Below are positions 52,538-61,290 of a DNA stretch of 64,000 nt, piece by piece. A program made the translations under genes and the position numbers. The notes beneath the pieces are model-generated. The model ran no database searches. It was given only the letters and a program-made list of their open reading frames with translations, and was not told where the DNA came from. Origin of the DNA: Sphingomonas horti (lineage in GTDB: Bacteria > Pseudomonadota > Alphaproteobacteria > Sphingomonadales > Sphingomonadaceae); the NCBI RefSeq assembly GCF_009753715.1, contig NZ_WQMS01000001.1, positions 186,001-250,000 on the forward strand. The letters run 5' to 3'. Numbering within the stretch: the stretch's first letter is position 1; the number at the start of each line of letters is the position of its first letter.

Positions 52538-53210
52538 GGAGGTCGGGCAGCAGCGTCTCGCGGGCGTTGTAGGTGCAGGGGGAGCCGTCGACGCGCGTCG
52601 CGACCATGCCGGCGCCGAGCGCCACGGCGACGGGCGCGGCATTGTCCCATTGGTGCTGGCCGCCGGTGTGGAGGTAGATGTCCCCCTGCCCCAATAGCAC
52701 CGCCATCGCCTTGGCGCCGGCCGACCCCATCGGCACCAGCTCGCCGCCGAGCCGATCGGCCAGTTGCGTGCATTCGGCCGGCGGGCGCGTGCGGCTGACG
52801 AGCAGGCGGGGGCGATCCGGCCGCCCGACCGGCGGTGGCGGCTGGTCGGAGCGGAGCAGCCTGCCCTGCGCGGGAAGCGCGACGGCACCGACCGCGGCAT
52901 GGCCGTCGATCGAAAGCGCGACGTGCACGGCCCAGTCGTCGCGGCCTTCGGAATATTCGCGGGTGCCGTCCAGCGGATCGACGATCCAGACGCGGCGGCT
53001 GTCGAGGCGGGAGAGGTCGTCGATCCGCTCCTCGGACAGGATCGCGTCCGCCGGGCGCAGCGCCGACAGAGCCGACATCAGCCAGGCGTTGGCGGTCACG
53101 TCGCCGGCATCGCCGAGCGCCTTGCCTTCGACCGTGCCGCTTTGGCGCAGGGCCAGCAGCAGCCGGCCGGCGGTTTCCGCCAGCTTCGCCGCGAGATCCT
53201 CGTCGGTCAT
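52488..53210 (-). CDS. cysQ: 3'(2'),5'-bisphosphate nucleotidase (CysQ, inositol-monophosphatase family)
   Basis: A 240-residue Mg-dependent phosphatase that hydrolyses 3'-phosphoadenosine 5'-phosphate from sulfate assimilation. The acidic motif EERIDD, the metal-binding WIVDPLDGTREY and the late GGQHQWDNAAPVAVALGAG are family marks. The ATG at 53210 is preferred and overlaps the preceding reductase stop. The 3' end overlaps btuD by 50 bp in opposite orientation. Confidence 0.88.
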   Translation of the reverse strand: MTDEDLAAKLAETAGRLLLALRQSGTVEGKALGDAGDVTANAWLMSALSALRPADAILSEERIDDLSRLDSRRVWIVDPLDGTREYSEGRDDWAVHVALSIDGHAAVGAVALPAQGRLLRSDQPPPPVGRPDRPRLLVSRTRPPAECTQLADRLGGELVPMGSAGAKAMAVLLGQGDIYLHTGGQHQWDNAAPVAVALGAGMVATRVDGSPCTYNARETLLPDLLICPPDYEARVREALG

Positions 53211-53809
53211 TCCTCGACGGGCCCTGTGCTGAGGATCGCGGGCGCGGCGCGGCGCAGGCGGGCGAACTCCGCGACTTGCCTGCCGACCAGCTCCAACTGC
53301 GCCGAGGCGCCGGGATCGGAGCATTGGCTGTCGCGGAACATGCCGGCGGTGCTGCGGATCGCGGCGCCGAGCGGCGTCGGCCAGCCGCGGAGCGCATGGA
53401 CGATCGATCGCATCGTCGCCAGCGTCGAGCCCGTCGCCTGCCAGCCATAGGCGGTCACGATCAGGCCGACCGGCAGGCCGTCGAGATAGACGCGCGAATC
53501 CTTCGACGTCTCCTCGATATAGTCGATCGCGTTCTTGACCAGGCCGGAGATCGAGCCGTGATAGCCGGGGCTGGCGATGATCAGCCCGTGCGCGCCGCGG
53601 ATTGCGGCGACCAGCTTGCGCACCTCGGCCGATTGATCGGCTGCTCCATGCGCATAATGCGGAAGCGAAGCGAGGAACGGGCCGTCGAACAACGCTACGT
53701 CGGCCCCTTCGGCGGCGGCGGCGCGGAGCGCGATCGTCAGCGCCTGTTCGGTCGAGGAGCAGGGCGTGGTCGTGCCGCCGATTCCGACGATGGACAGCTT
53801 TTCAGGCAT
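53207..53809 (-). CDS. NADPH-dependent FMN reductase-like flavoprotein
   Basis: A 200-residue flavodoxin-like protein. It has the FMN-phosphate loop region GIGGTTTPCSSTEQAL, the IIASPGYHGSISGLVKNAIDYIEE segment of the family and LIVTAYGWQATGSTLATMRS. Such enzymes reduce FMN, quinones or chromate. It shares an ATGA overlap with cysQ and probably forms a transcript with it. The specific substrate is not known. Confidence 0.88.
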   Translation of the reverse strand: MPEKLSIVGIGGTTTPCSSTEQALTIALRAAAAEGADVALFDGPFLASLPHYAHGAADQSAEVRKLVAAIRGAHGLIIASPGYHGSISGLVKNAIDYIEETSKDSRVYLDGLPVGLIVTAYGWQATGSTLATMRSIVHALRGWPTPLGAAIRSTAGMFRDSQCSDPGASAQLELVGRQVAEFARLRRAAPAILSTGPVEE

Positions 53810-53834
53810 GCAGTCTCCCCGCTAGAGCAGCGGC

Positions 53835-54713
53835 ATGCCAAAGCATATCCGCCCGCGCCGGTCGATGCTCTACGTGCCCGGCGACAAGCCGCGCGCGCTT
53901 GAGAAAGCGCGCACCCTGCCCTGCGACGCGATCCTGCTGGACCTGGAAGACGCGGTCGCGCCGGAAGCGAAGGAGACCGCGCGCCGCACGATCGCAGAGG
54001 CGGTGCGCGCGGGCGGCTATGGATCGCGCGAGCTGATCCTCAGGGTCAACGGCGTCGCGTCCGACTGGGCGGAAGCGGACCTGAAGCTTGCGTCGGAGCT
54101 GCCCGTCGACGGGGTCCTGATCCCGAAGGTCGAGGACGAAGGCGCGGTGCGGCATGTCGAGGCGCTGGTGCCGGACACGGCGCTGTGGTGCATGATCGAG
54201 ACGCCGCGCGGCGTGCTCTGCGCGCCCGAGATCGGCGGCGCGAGCGAGCGGCTGACGGGGTTCGTCGCCGGCACGAACGACCTGACCAAGGAACTGCGCG
54301 CGCGGCACGTGCCGGACCGGGCGCCGCTGCTTACCAGCCTGTCGCTGATCCTGCTGGCGGCGCGGGCGCACGGGCTGGCAGCGATCGACGGCGTGCATCT
54401 GGGGCTGGACGATCCGGACGGCTTCGAGGCCGCGTGCCGGCAGGGCGTGGAGCTGGGCTTCGACGGCAAGACGGTCGTGCACCCGAGCACGATCGAGGCG
54501 GCGAACCGCATCTTCGGTCCCTCGCCGGAAGCCGTCGCGAAGGCGCGGGAGATCGTCGCCGCCTGGGCCGCCGCGCGCGCCGAAGGCAAGGGCGTGGCGC
54601 GGATCGGCGGTGCGATGGTCGAGCAATTGCACGTCGACGAGGCGCAGCGGCTGATCGATCTGGCCCATCAGATCGCGGGCCACGACGCGAAAGGTCACGA
54701 AAGGTCGCACTGA
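53835..54713 (+). CDS. CitE-like CoA-ester lyase (HpcH/HpaI family), first copy
   Basis: A 292-residue TIM-barrel lyase. RRSMLYVPGDKPRALEKA starts the fold, followed by ILLDLEDAVAP, LILRVNG, IPKVEDE, the metal-binding Glu in MIETPRGV and Asp in GTNDLTKE, and FDGKTVVHPSTIEAAN. Family members cleave malyl-, citramalyl- or beta-methylmalyl-CoA. It stands alone on the + strand, unlike the second copy at 62451, which sits with isovaleryl-CoA dehydrogenase. The substrate is unresolved. Confidence 0.88.
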   Translation: MPKHIRPRRSMLYVPGDKPRALEKARTLPCDAILLDLEDAVAPEAKETARRTIAEAVRAGGYGSRELILRVNGVASDWAEADLKLASELPVDGVLIPKVEDEGAVRHVEALVPDTALWCMIETPRGVLCAPEIGGASERLTGFVAGTNDLTKELRARHVPDRAPLLTSLSLILLAARAHGLAAIDGVHLGLDDPDGFEAACRQGVELGFDGKTVVHPSTIEAANRIFGPSPEAVAKAREIVAAWAAARAEGKGVARIGGAMVEQLHVDEAQRLIDLAHQIAGHDAKGHERSH

Positions 54714-54745
54714 CGTACGCGCTTGCGGCTTGCACAGGCGGACGA

Positions 54746-54828
54746 TTGATCGAGCGGATCGATCAGATGAAGATCCAGGCAAGCGCCGCATCCTGGGACC
54801 ATGCCAGAGAGATTGGCGTGTAGGACAG
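54746..54828. other. Intergenic element B: palindrome plus GTGTAGGACAG, related to element A
   Basis: TTGATCGA-N5-TCGATCA (54746-54765) is followed 52 bases later by GTGTAGGACAG (54818-54828). Both parts match element A at 7945-8038; the central five bases of the palindrome are the reverse complement of those in A. Like A it lies between convergent genes. An 18-codon frame (ATG at 54767) ends at the TAG of the 11-mer, but I have no evidence it is translated. Confidence 0.5.
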
Positions 54829-54834
54829 ACAAAA

Positions 54835-54994
54835 TCCTCCCCGAGCTCTGCTCGGGGAGGAGGACCGCTCGCCGCAGGCGAGAGGTGGAGGGGCCGCAGC
54901 GAAGCGAGGACTGCTGACTCTCCGCTTCGCTCCGAGCCCCTCCACCACGCCCTATCGGGCGCGGTCCCCCTCCCCTCGCTTCGCGAGGGGAGGA
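54835..54994. mobile_element. 160-bp complex inverted-repeat element, gene-less copy 1
   Basis: The element is bounded by TCCTCCCCGAGC...GCTCGGGGAGGA on the left and TCCCCTCGC...GCGAGGGGAGGA on the right. Inside, GGACC-hairpin-GGTGGAGGGG is mirrored by CCCCTCCACC-hairpin-GGTCCCC. It ends one base before the carboxylase alpha-subunit stop codon. The same layout recurs at 61129-61283 and, with a gene inside, at 56867-57355. Confidence 0.75.
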
Positions 54995-54995
54995 T

Positions 54996-56852
54996 CTATT
55001 CGGCCGCCTCGACCCGCACCAGCAGCGTGCCTTCGCTGACCTGGGCGCCGGGGGTGGCGTTCAGTTCGGTGATCGTGCCGTCGAACGGCGCGGTCAGCGT
55101 GTGCTCCATTTTCATCGCTTCCAGCGTGACCAGCTTCTGGCCTTTGGTGACCGATGCGCCCGAAGTGACCTCGACCGCGATGATGCGGCCCGGCATCGGC
55201 GAGGTGATCGCACCGTCGCCGGCGGCGCCGGCATGCGTCCCGGACGCGCGGTAAGGCTGCACCAGCCAGGTCTGGCCTTCCTCGCTCAGCAGGACCGGCT
55301 CCGGCACAGCATGTTCATCGGCGACCAGCGGATCGTCACTGTCCGAGCCCGGAAACGCGACGGCCATTTTTTGATCATTGACCGCCAGGAGCACCATCCG
55401 CCGCGGGGCTGCATTCAGCCGGAAGCCGGCCAGCGGCTGCTCCGCCAGCGCCGCAGCGACATCGGCCAGGGCCTCGTCCGACGGCATCGCGGGCGGGATC
55501 AGCGCTTCGCCGTCGCGTCCGATCAGGCCGGTATCGACGGTGCCGGCAACGAAGTCGGGATGCTCCAGCGCACGAACCAGGAAGCCGGCGTTGCTGCGAA
55601 CGGGCCAGACGATGCTTTCGTCCAGCGCTTCCGCCAGATCGAGCCTGGCTTCTTCCCGCGCGGCACCATGCGCGATCACCTTGGCGATCATGGGATCGTA
55701 GAAGGGCGAGACTTCGGCGCCTTCGGTCACGCCGGTGTCGATCCGGACGCCCTCGCCGAGCATGAAGGCTTCGAGCTTGCCGATGCTCGGCAGGAAACCC
55801 TTGGCCGGGTCTTCCGCATACAGCCGCGCCTCGATTGCCCAGCCGTTGATGCTGAGCTCGTCCTGGCGCTTGGGGAGCGGCTCGCCGCTGGCGACGCGGA
55901 GTTGCCATTCGACCAGGTCCTGGCCGGTGATTTCCTCGGTCACCGGGTGCTCGACCTGGAGGCGGGTGTTCATTTCCATGAACCAGATGCGGTCGGCGCG
56001 CAGGCCTTCGGAGGCGTCGGCGATGAACTCGATCGTGCCGGCGCCTTCATAGTCAACGGCCTTGGCTGCCTTCACGGCAGCGGCGCAGACGGCTTCGCGC
56101 GTGGCCGCGTCCATGCCGGGCGCGGGGGCTTCCTCCATCACTTTCTGGTGGCGGCGCTGGAGCGAGCAGTCGCGTTCGAACAGGTGGACGACCTGCCCCA
56201 AGCTGTCGCCGAACACCTGCACTTCGATGTGACGGGGCGAGAGGATGTATTTCTCGATCAGCACCCGGTCGTCGCCGAAACTGCTGGCGGCCTCGCGTTT
56301 GCACGAGGTGAGCGCATCGGCGAAGTCCTCGGGCGCGTCGACACGGCGCATGCCCTTGCCGCCGCCGCCGGCGACCGCCTTGATCAGCACCGGATAGCCG
56401 ATCGCATCGGCCTCGGCCTTCAGGTGTTCGGGCGATTGATCCTCGCCCAGATAGCCGGGCGTGGTGGGCACGCCCGCTTCCTGCATCAGCTTCTTGGCCG
56501 CATCCTTCAGGCCCATCGCACGGATGGAATGCGGTTTCGGCCCGACCCAGATCAGGCCGGCGTCGATGACGGCCTGGGCGAAGTCGGCATTCTCGGAGAG
56601 GAAGCCGTAGCCGGGGTGGATCGCCTCCGCGCCGGTTTGTTTAGCGGCGGCGATGATCTTGTCGCCGACGAGATAGGATTCGCGCGCGGGGCTGGGGCCG
56701 ATGTGCACGGCCTCGTCAGCCTGGCGGACGTGAAGCGCCCTGGCGTCGGCGTCGGAATAGACGGCGACCGTGCGGATGCCGAGCCGGCGCGCGGTGCGGA
56801 TGATCCGGCAGGCGATCTCGCCGCGATTGGCGATGAGGAGGGATTTCAGCAT
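54996..56852 (-). CDS. Acyl-CoA carboxylase biotin-carboxylase/BCCP subunit (methylcrotonyl-CoA carboxylase alpha type)
   Basis: A 618-residue subunit. The N-terminal biotin carboxylase (about 1-450) has LIANRGEIACRIIRTARRLG, the ATP-grasp glycine loop AVAGGGGKGMRRV, EAPAPGMD and EMNTRLQVEHPVTE. The C-terminal BCCP (about 545-618) has the biotinylation motif EAMKMEH. The combination matches the alpha subunits of methylcrotonyl-, geranyl- or propionyl-CoA carboxylase. With isovaleryl-CoA dehydrogenase nearby, methylcrotonyl-CoA in leucine degradation is most likely. A DUF559-bearing element separates it from its beta subunit. Confidence 0.9.
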   Translation of the reverse strand: MLKSLLIANRGEIACRIIRTARRLGIRTVAVYSDADARALHVRQADEAVHIGPSPARESYLVGDKIIAAAKQTGAEAIHPGYGFLSENADFAQAVIDAGLIWVGPKPHSIRAMGLKDAAKKLMQEAGVPTTPGYLGEDQSPEHLKAEADAIGYPVLIKAVAGGGGKGMRRVDAPEDFADALTSCKREAASSFGDDRVLIEKYILSPRHIEVQVFGDSLGQVVHLFERDCSLQRRHQKVMEEAPAPGMDAATREAVCAAAVKAAKAVDYEGAGTIEFIADASEGLRADRIWFMEMNTRLQVEHPVTEEITGQDLVEWQLRVASGEPLPKRQDELSINGWAIEARLYAEDPAKGFLPSIGKLEAFMLGEGVRIDTGVTEGAEVSPFYDPMIAKVIAHGAAREEARLDLAEALDESIVWPVRSNAGFLVRALEHPDFVAGTVDTGLIGRDGEALIPPAMPSDEALADVAAALAEQPLAGFRLNAAPRRMVLLAVNDQKMAVAFPGSDSDDPLVADEHAVPEPVLLSEEGQTWLVQPYRASGTHAGAAGDGAITSPMPGRIIAVEVTSGASVTKGQKLVTLEAMKMEHTLTAPFDGTITELNATPGAQVSEGTLLVRVEAAE

Positions 56853-56866
56853 GGTGAGACCTCAAG

Positions 56867-57355
56867 TCCTCCCCCAGCTTGCTGGGGGAGGGGGACCATG
56901 CGAAGCATGGTGGAGGGGCGCGCGAAGCGCGAAACGGGGGCTGTCAGGTGATCAAAGGCTCCGGACGGGCATATCGGCGCGCGAAAGAGCTGCGCCGCGA
57001 TATGAGCCTGCCCGAAATCCTGCTTTGGCGGCAGCTTCGCAGGAAGCAGACGGGATTTCATTGGCGCAAGCAACATCCGGCCGGAGAGTATGAACTCGAC
57101 TTCTACTGCGACCGCGCAAAGCTTTGCGTGGAGGTCGATGGCGAGGCGCATGAGCGCGGTGATCGGCCGCGAAAGGATGCTCGGCGGGATCGCTGGCTTC
57201 TGACCCGGGGAATTCGGACTTTGCGAGTTCCTGCGCAAGAAATTTTGACCAATCTTGATGGCGTGCTTGCCTTGATCGGCGCCATCGCGCGCAAGCGCGC
57301 GCCCCTCCACCGTCCTTCGGACGGTCCCCCTCCCCCAGACAAGCTGGGGGAGGAT
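56867..57355. mobile_element. Inverted-repeat element enclosing a DUF559 gene
   Basis: The left part (56867-56940) has TCCTCCCCCAGC-loop-GCTGGGGGAGG, GGACC-hairpin-GGTGGAGGGGCGCGC. The right part (57286-57355) is its mirror: GCGCGCCCCTCCACC-hairpin-GGTCCCC, then TCCCCCAG-loop-CTGGGGGAGGA. The two parts correspond to the halves of the gene-less elements at 54835 and 61129. The DUF559 coding frame starts at 56948 and its 3' end runs through the right half. Confidence 0.72.
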
Positions 57356-57361
57356 TGTTAG
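56948..57361 (+). CDS. DUF559 endonuclease-like protein inside the repeat element
   Basis: A 137-residue protein with the DUF559 (VSR-like, PD-(D/E)XK-fold) pattern: RDMSLPEILLWRQLRRKQTGFHWRKQHP, then the strand with ELDFYCDRAKLCVEVDGEAHERG (catalytic Asp and Glu-Val-Asp-Gly), and RDRWLLTRGIRTLRVPAQEIL. Such proteins are predicted nucleases of unknown role. The GTG at 56948 starts the conserved part; an ATG at 56879 would lie within the left repeat half. The last ~25 residues (RAPLHRPSDGPPPPDKLGED in part) are encoded by the repeat itself. It is on the opposite strand to its neighbours and sits between the two carboxylase genes. Confidence 0.85.
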   Translation: MIKGSGRAYRRAKELRRDMSLPEILLWRQLRRKQTGFHWRKQHPAGEYELDFYCDRAKLCVEVDGEAHERGDRPRKDARRDRWLLTRGIRTLRVPAQEILTNLDGVLALIGAIARKRAPLHRPSDGPPPPDKLGEDC

Positions 57362-57375
57362 ACCACCCTTTCCCA

Positions 57376-58974
57376 TCACATCCGGAACACGCCGAACTGG
57401 GGGCGTTCGGGGATGGGGGCGTTGAGGGTGGCGGCGAAGGCCAGGCCCAATACGTCGCGGGTTTGCGCGGGGTCGATGACGCCGTCGTCCCAGAGGCGGG
57501 CGGTGGCGTGGTAGGGGTTGCCTTCGTCTTCGTAACGCTGGCGGATCGGGGCCTTGAAGGCTTCGGCCTGTTCCGGCGTCCAGGAGCCCGCGTCGCGGTG
57601 GACGGTCGCGAGCACGCTCGCCGCCTGTTCGCCGCCCATCACGCTGATGCGGCTGTTGGGCCAGGTGAAGAGGAAGCGGGGGCTGTAGGCCCTGCCGCAC
57701 ATGCCGTAATTGCCGGCGCCGAAGCTGCCGCCGATCAGGACGGTGATCTTGGGCACGCTCGCGGTGGCGACGGCGGTGACGAGCTTTGCGCCATGTTTCG
57801 CAATGCCTTCCGCCTCATATTTCCCGCCGACCATGAAGCCGGAGATGTTCTGGAGGAACAGCAAGGGAATGCGGCGCTGGCAGGCGAGCTCGATGAAATG
57901 GGCGCCCTTTTGCGCGCTTTCGGAGAAAAGGATGCCGTTGTTGGCGAGGATCGCGACCGGCATGCCCCAGATGTGCGCGAAGCCGCAGACGAGGGTGCTG
58001 CCGTAGAGAGCCTTGAACTCGTGGAACTCCGAGCCGTCGACCAGCCGCGCGATAATTTCGTGCACGTCGTAAGTCGCGCGGACGTCTTCGGGGATGATGC
58101 CGTAGAGGTCTTCCGGGTCGTATTTGGGGGGGCGCGGACCCCGCAGGGCTCCGGCCTGCGCCGGAGCACCCAGGTGGGAAACGATATCGCGGACGATCGT
58201 CAGCGCGTGCTCGTCATTTTCGGCGAGGTGGTCGACGACGCCCGATTTGCGCGCGTGCAGGTCGCCGCCGCCAAGGTCTTCGGCGGAGATAATTTCGCCG
58301 GTCGCGGCTTTCACCAGCGGCGGGCCGGCGAGGAAGATGGTGCCCTGGTTGCGGACGATCACCGTCTCGTCCGACATGGCGGGAACGTACGCGCCGCCGG
58401 CGGTGCAGCTGCCCATCACGCAGGCGATCTGGGGGATGCCCTGCGCCGACATGTTCGCCTGATTGAAGAAGATGCGGCCGAAATGGTCGCGATCGGGGAA
58501 CACCTCGGCCTGGTGCGGCAGGTTGGCGCCGCCGCTGTCGACCAGATAGACGCAGGGGAGACGGTTCTGCTCGGCAATCTCCTGCGCGCGGAGATGCTTC
58601 TTGACCGTCATCGGATAATAGGTGCCGCCCTTCACCGTCGCGTCGTTGCAGACGATCATGACCTGGCGGCCGGAGACGCGGCCGATACCGGCGATCATGC
58701 CGGCGCCGGGGACCTCTCCCTCATACATGTCGCAGGCGGCGAGCTGGCCGATCTCGAGGAACGGCGAGCCGGGATCGAGCAGGCGCTCGACGCGGGCGCG
58801 GGGCAGCAATTTGCCGCGCTCTGTGTGGCGGGTGCGCGCTTTCTCGCTTCCTCCCAGCGCGGCGGTCGCGACGCGGGCGCGCAAATCCTCCGCCAGCGCG
58901 CGATTGTGCGCGGCGCGGGCGCGGAATTGCTCGGAATCGGATTGGATCGCGGTCGAAAGGACGGGAGCGGACAT
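57376..58974 (-). CDS. Acyl-CoA carboxylase carboxyltransferase (beta) subunit, methylcrotonyl type
   Basis: A 532-residue crotonase-fold carboxyltransferase. N and C domains are evident from [37 protein letters not shown], the oxyanion-forming [16 protein letters not shown], and the C-terminal [26 protein letters not shown] and [16 protein letters not shown]. These are typical of MccB/LiuB subunits that use 3-methylcrotonyl-CoA. A short insertion ([18 protein letters not shown]) coincides with a repeat palindrome. It is divergent from the M13 peptidase gene and upstream of the alpha subunit, with the DUF559 element between them. Confidence 0.92.
   Translation of the reverse strand: MSAPVLSTAIQSDSEQFRARAAHNRALAEDLRARVATAALGGSEKARTRHTERGKLLPRARVERLLDPGSPFLEIGQLAACDMYEGEVPGAGMIAGIGRVSGRQVMIVCNDATVKGGTYYPMTVKKHLRAQEIAEQNRLPCVYLVDSGGANLPHQAEVFPDRDHFGRIFFNQANMSAQGIPQIACVMGSCTAGGAYVPAMSDETVIVRNQGTIFLAGPPLVKAATGEIISAEDLGGGDLHARKSGVVDHLAENDEHALTIVRDIVSHLGAPAQAGALRGPRPPKYDPEDLYGIIPEDVRATYDVHEIIARLVDGSEFHEFKALYGSTLVCGFAHIWGMPVAILANNGILFSESAQKGAHFIELACQRRIPLLFLQNISGFMVGGKYEAEGIAKHGAKLVTAVATASVPKITVLIGGSFGAGNYGMCGRAYSPRFLFTWPNSRISVMGGEQAASVLATVHRDAGSWTPEQAEAFKAPIRQRYEDEGNPYHATARLWDDGVIDPAQTRDVLGLAFAATLNAPIPERPQFGVFRM
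58148..58167. repeat. REP-like palindrome inside the carboxyltransferase gene
   Basis: GCTCCGGC-CTGC-GCCGGAGC matches the palindromes at 13863-13924 in both stems, with a changed loop. It lies within the coding frame and is translated as part of GAPAQAGAL. The frame is kept. Confidence 0.85.
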
Positions 58975-59077
58975 GCGCGTTCAGCACCTAGCCAGCCGCT
59001 TTGCGCTTGGGAAGGGCTGGCCGCGTTGCGCCTGCGGCGCTAACCCTGACGGCAATCAAGGATCGAGAGGATGCTCC

Positions 59078-61123
59078 GTGCGTAAATTCCTGATTTCCCA
59101 AGCGCTTCTGCTCGGCTATGCGGCATCGACCGCGCCCGCGATCGCGGCGGCGCTGTCGGGCGTGAACATGAGCTATGTCGACAGGAGCGTCGCGCCGGGC
59201 GACGATTTCGAGGAATATGCGAACGGCGCCTGGCGCAAGAGCGCCGAGATGCCGGCCGACCGCGCCTCGATCGGCGTGAGCTACGACGTCCAGCTGAAGG
59301 CCGAGAAGCGCACCGCCGACATCATCCAGGGCGCCGGCGCATCGAAGCCGGCCGCGGGCACCGAAGCGCGCAAGATCGCCGATTATTATGCGGCCTATCT
59401 GGACACGGCAGCGATCGACCGCAAAGGCCTCGCGCCGGTGCAGCCGGAGCTGACGGCGATCGCGGCGATCAGCGACAAGAGCGCATTGTCGGCAAAGCTG
59501 GGTGCGAACATGCGCGCCGACACCGACCCGATCAACGCGACGCATTTCGCCACCGAGAATCTGTTCGGCCTGTTCGTCACGCAGGACCTGCAGCGCCCGG
59601 CCGTGACCGTGCCGTACCTGATGCAGGGCGGGCTCGGGCTGCCCGACCGCGACTATTACCTGTCAGCCAAGCCGGCGATGGCGGAGATCCGCACCGCCTA
59701 TCGTGCCTATGTCGAGAAGCTGCTGACGCTGGCGGGCATCAGCGACGCCGCCGCGCGCGCGGACCGGATCATGGCGCTGGAGACGAAGATCGCCCAGGCG
59801 CATGCCACGATCGAGGAAAGCCAGGACGCGCATCGCGTCCAGGCGTGGAAGCGCGGCGACTTCGCGGGCAAGGCGCCGGGCATCGACTGGGATGCCTATT
59901 GGCGCGCGGCAGGGCTGCCGAACCAGCAGGATTTTTCCGCCTGGCAGCCGGACGCGATCGTCAAGCTGTCGGCGCTGGTCGCGAACGAGCCGCTGGAGAG
60001 CTGGCAGGACTGGCTGGTGTTCCACACGATCAACCAGAACGCGTCGGTGCTGCCCAAGGCGATCGACGACGCGCATTTCGACTTCTACGGCAAGACGCTG
60101 ACCGGCACGCCCGCGCAGTTGAGCCGGGCGCGGCGCGCGATCGCCGCCGTCAACGGCGCGCTCGGCGATGCGGTCGGGAAAATCTATGCAAAGCGTTATT
60201 TCCCCGCTTCGTCCAAGGCCGAGATCGAGGGGATGGTGAAAAACATCGTCGCCGCTTTCGATGCGCGGCTGGTCAAGATCGCCTGGCTCGCGCCGACGAC
60301 CAAGGCGGAAGCGCGCCGGAAGCTGCAGGTGCTGAAAGTCGGCGTGGGCTATCCGTCGACCTGGCGCGACTATTCGACGCTGGCGGTGCGCGCGGACGAC
60401 GCGTTCGGCAATCTGCAGCGCGCGGAGCTGTTCGAATATCGTCACCAGCTGGCGAAGATCGGCAAGTCCGTCGATCGCGGCGAATGGTGGATGACGCCGC
60501 AGACGGTGAATGCGGTCAACCTGCCGCTGCAGAACGCGCTGAACTTCCCGGCGGCGATCCTGGAATCGCCCTATTTCGACGCGCGGTTCGACGCGGCGGC
60601 GAACTACGGAGCGATCGGCGCGACGATCGGTCACGAAGTCAGCCACAGCTTCGACAATCTGGGCGCCGATTTCGATTCCACCGGTCGGCTGCATAATTGG
60701 TGGACGCCGGAGGACCTGAAGCGCTTCCAGCAGGCGGGCGCGGCGCTGGCAGCGCAATATGACGCCTATCAGGCGCTGCCGGGCCTGCACCTGAAAGGGA
60801 GCCAGGAGCTCGGCGAGAACATCGCCGACGTGGCCGGGCTGACGGCGGCGTACGAGGCCTATCACAAGTCGCTGAGCGGGAAGCCGGCGCCTGTGATCGA
60901 CGGGCTGACCGGCGACCAGCGCTTCTTCCTCGCCTTCGCGCAGAGCTGGCGCACCAAGATGCGCGACCAGGCGCTGCGCGCGCGCGTGGCGACCGACGTC
61001 CACGCGCCGGCGCGGTGGCGGGTGCAGACGGTGCGGAACCTCGACGCGTGGTATCCGGCGTACAAGGTGACGCCGGGGCAGACGCTGTACCTGGCGCCGG
61101 GCGAGCGGGTGAAGGTGTGGTAG
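59078..61123 (+). CDS. M13 family metallopeptidase (neprilysin/PepO-like)
   Basis: A 681-residue exported zinc endopeptidase. A signal peptide (LISQALLLGYAASTAPAIAAA) precedes the N-terminal domain (VDRSVAPGDDFEEYANGAW), and the catalytic domain has the zinc motif in IGHEVSHSFDNLGADFD, the third ligand in QELGENIADVAGL, VNAVNLPLQNALNFPAAIL and the C-terminal YKVTPGQTLYLAPGERVKVW. It degrades small peptides in the periplasm. The GTG at 59078 is chosen because GAGAGG lies 8 bases before it. It is convergent with the isovaleryl-CoA dehydrogenase gene. Confidence 0.93.
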   Translation: MRKFLISQALLLGYAASTAPAIAAALSGVNMSYVDRSVAPGDDFEEYANGAWRKSAEMPADRASIGVSYDVQLKAEKRTADIIQGAGASKPAAGTEARKIADYYAAYLDTAAIDRKGLAPVQPELTAIAAISDKSALSAKLGANMRADTDPINATHFATENLFGLFVTQDLQRPAVTVPYLMQGGLGLPDRDYYLSAKPAMAEIRTAYRAYVEKLLTLAGISDAAARADRIMALETKIAQAHATIEESQDAHRVQAWKRGDFAGKAPGIDWDAYWRAAGLPNQQDFSAWQPDAIVKLSALVANEPLESWQDWLVFHTINQNASVLPKAIDDAHFDFYGKTLTGTPAQLSRARRAIAAVNGALGDAVGKIYAKRYFPASSKAEIEGMVKNIVAAFDARLVKIAWLAPTTKAEARRKLQVLKVGVGYPSTWRDYSTLAVRADDAFGNLQRAELFEYRHQLAKIGKSVDRGEWWMTPQTVNAVNLPLQNALNFPAAILESPYFDARFDAAANYGAIGATIGHEVSHSFDNLGADFDSTGRLHNWWTPEDLKRFQQAGAALAAQYDAYQALPGLHLKGSQELGENIADVAGLTAAYEAYHKSLSGKPAPVIDGLTGDQRFFLAFAQSWRTKMRDQALRARVATDVHAPARWRVQTVRNLDAWYPAYKVTPGQTLYLAPGERVKVW

Positions 61124-61128
61124 TTGGG

Positions 61129-61283
61129 TCCTCCCCGAGCTTGCTCGGGGAGGGGGACCGCGGCGCGAAGCGGCGCTGTGGAGGGGCCGGAGCGAAGCGA
61201 AGGGTCTTTCCGTCGGCTGCGCCGCCGGCCCCTCCACCATGCTTCGCATGGTCCCCCTCCCCTCAGCCGAGCTGAGGGGAGGA
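61129..61283. mobile_element. 155-bp complex inverted-repeat element, gene-less copy 2
   Basis: TCCTCCCCGAGC-loop-GCTCGGGGAGG and GGACC-hairpin on the left are mirrored by CCCCTCCACC-hairpin-GGTCCCC and TCCCCTCAGC-loop-GCTGAGGGGAGGA on the right, with a short stem in the middle. It lies 5 bp after the peptidase stop and 7 bp before the dehydrogenase stop. It may also act as a two-way transcription block. Confidence 0.75.
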
Positions 61284-61290
61284 TCTGAAG

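Noticed and set aside
54767-54823. 18-codon frame in element B as a gene
   Set aside because: No ribosome-binding site and no matching frame in element A.
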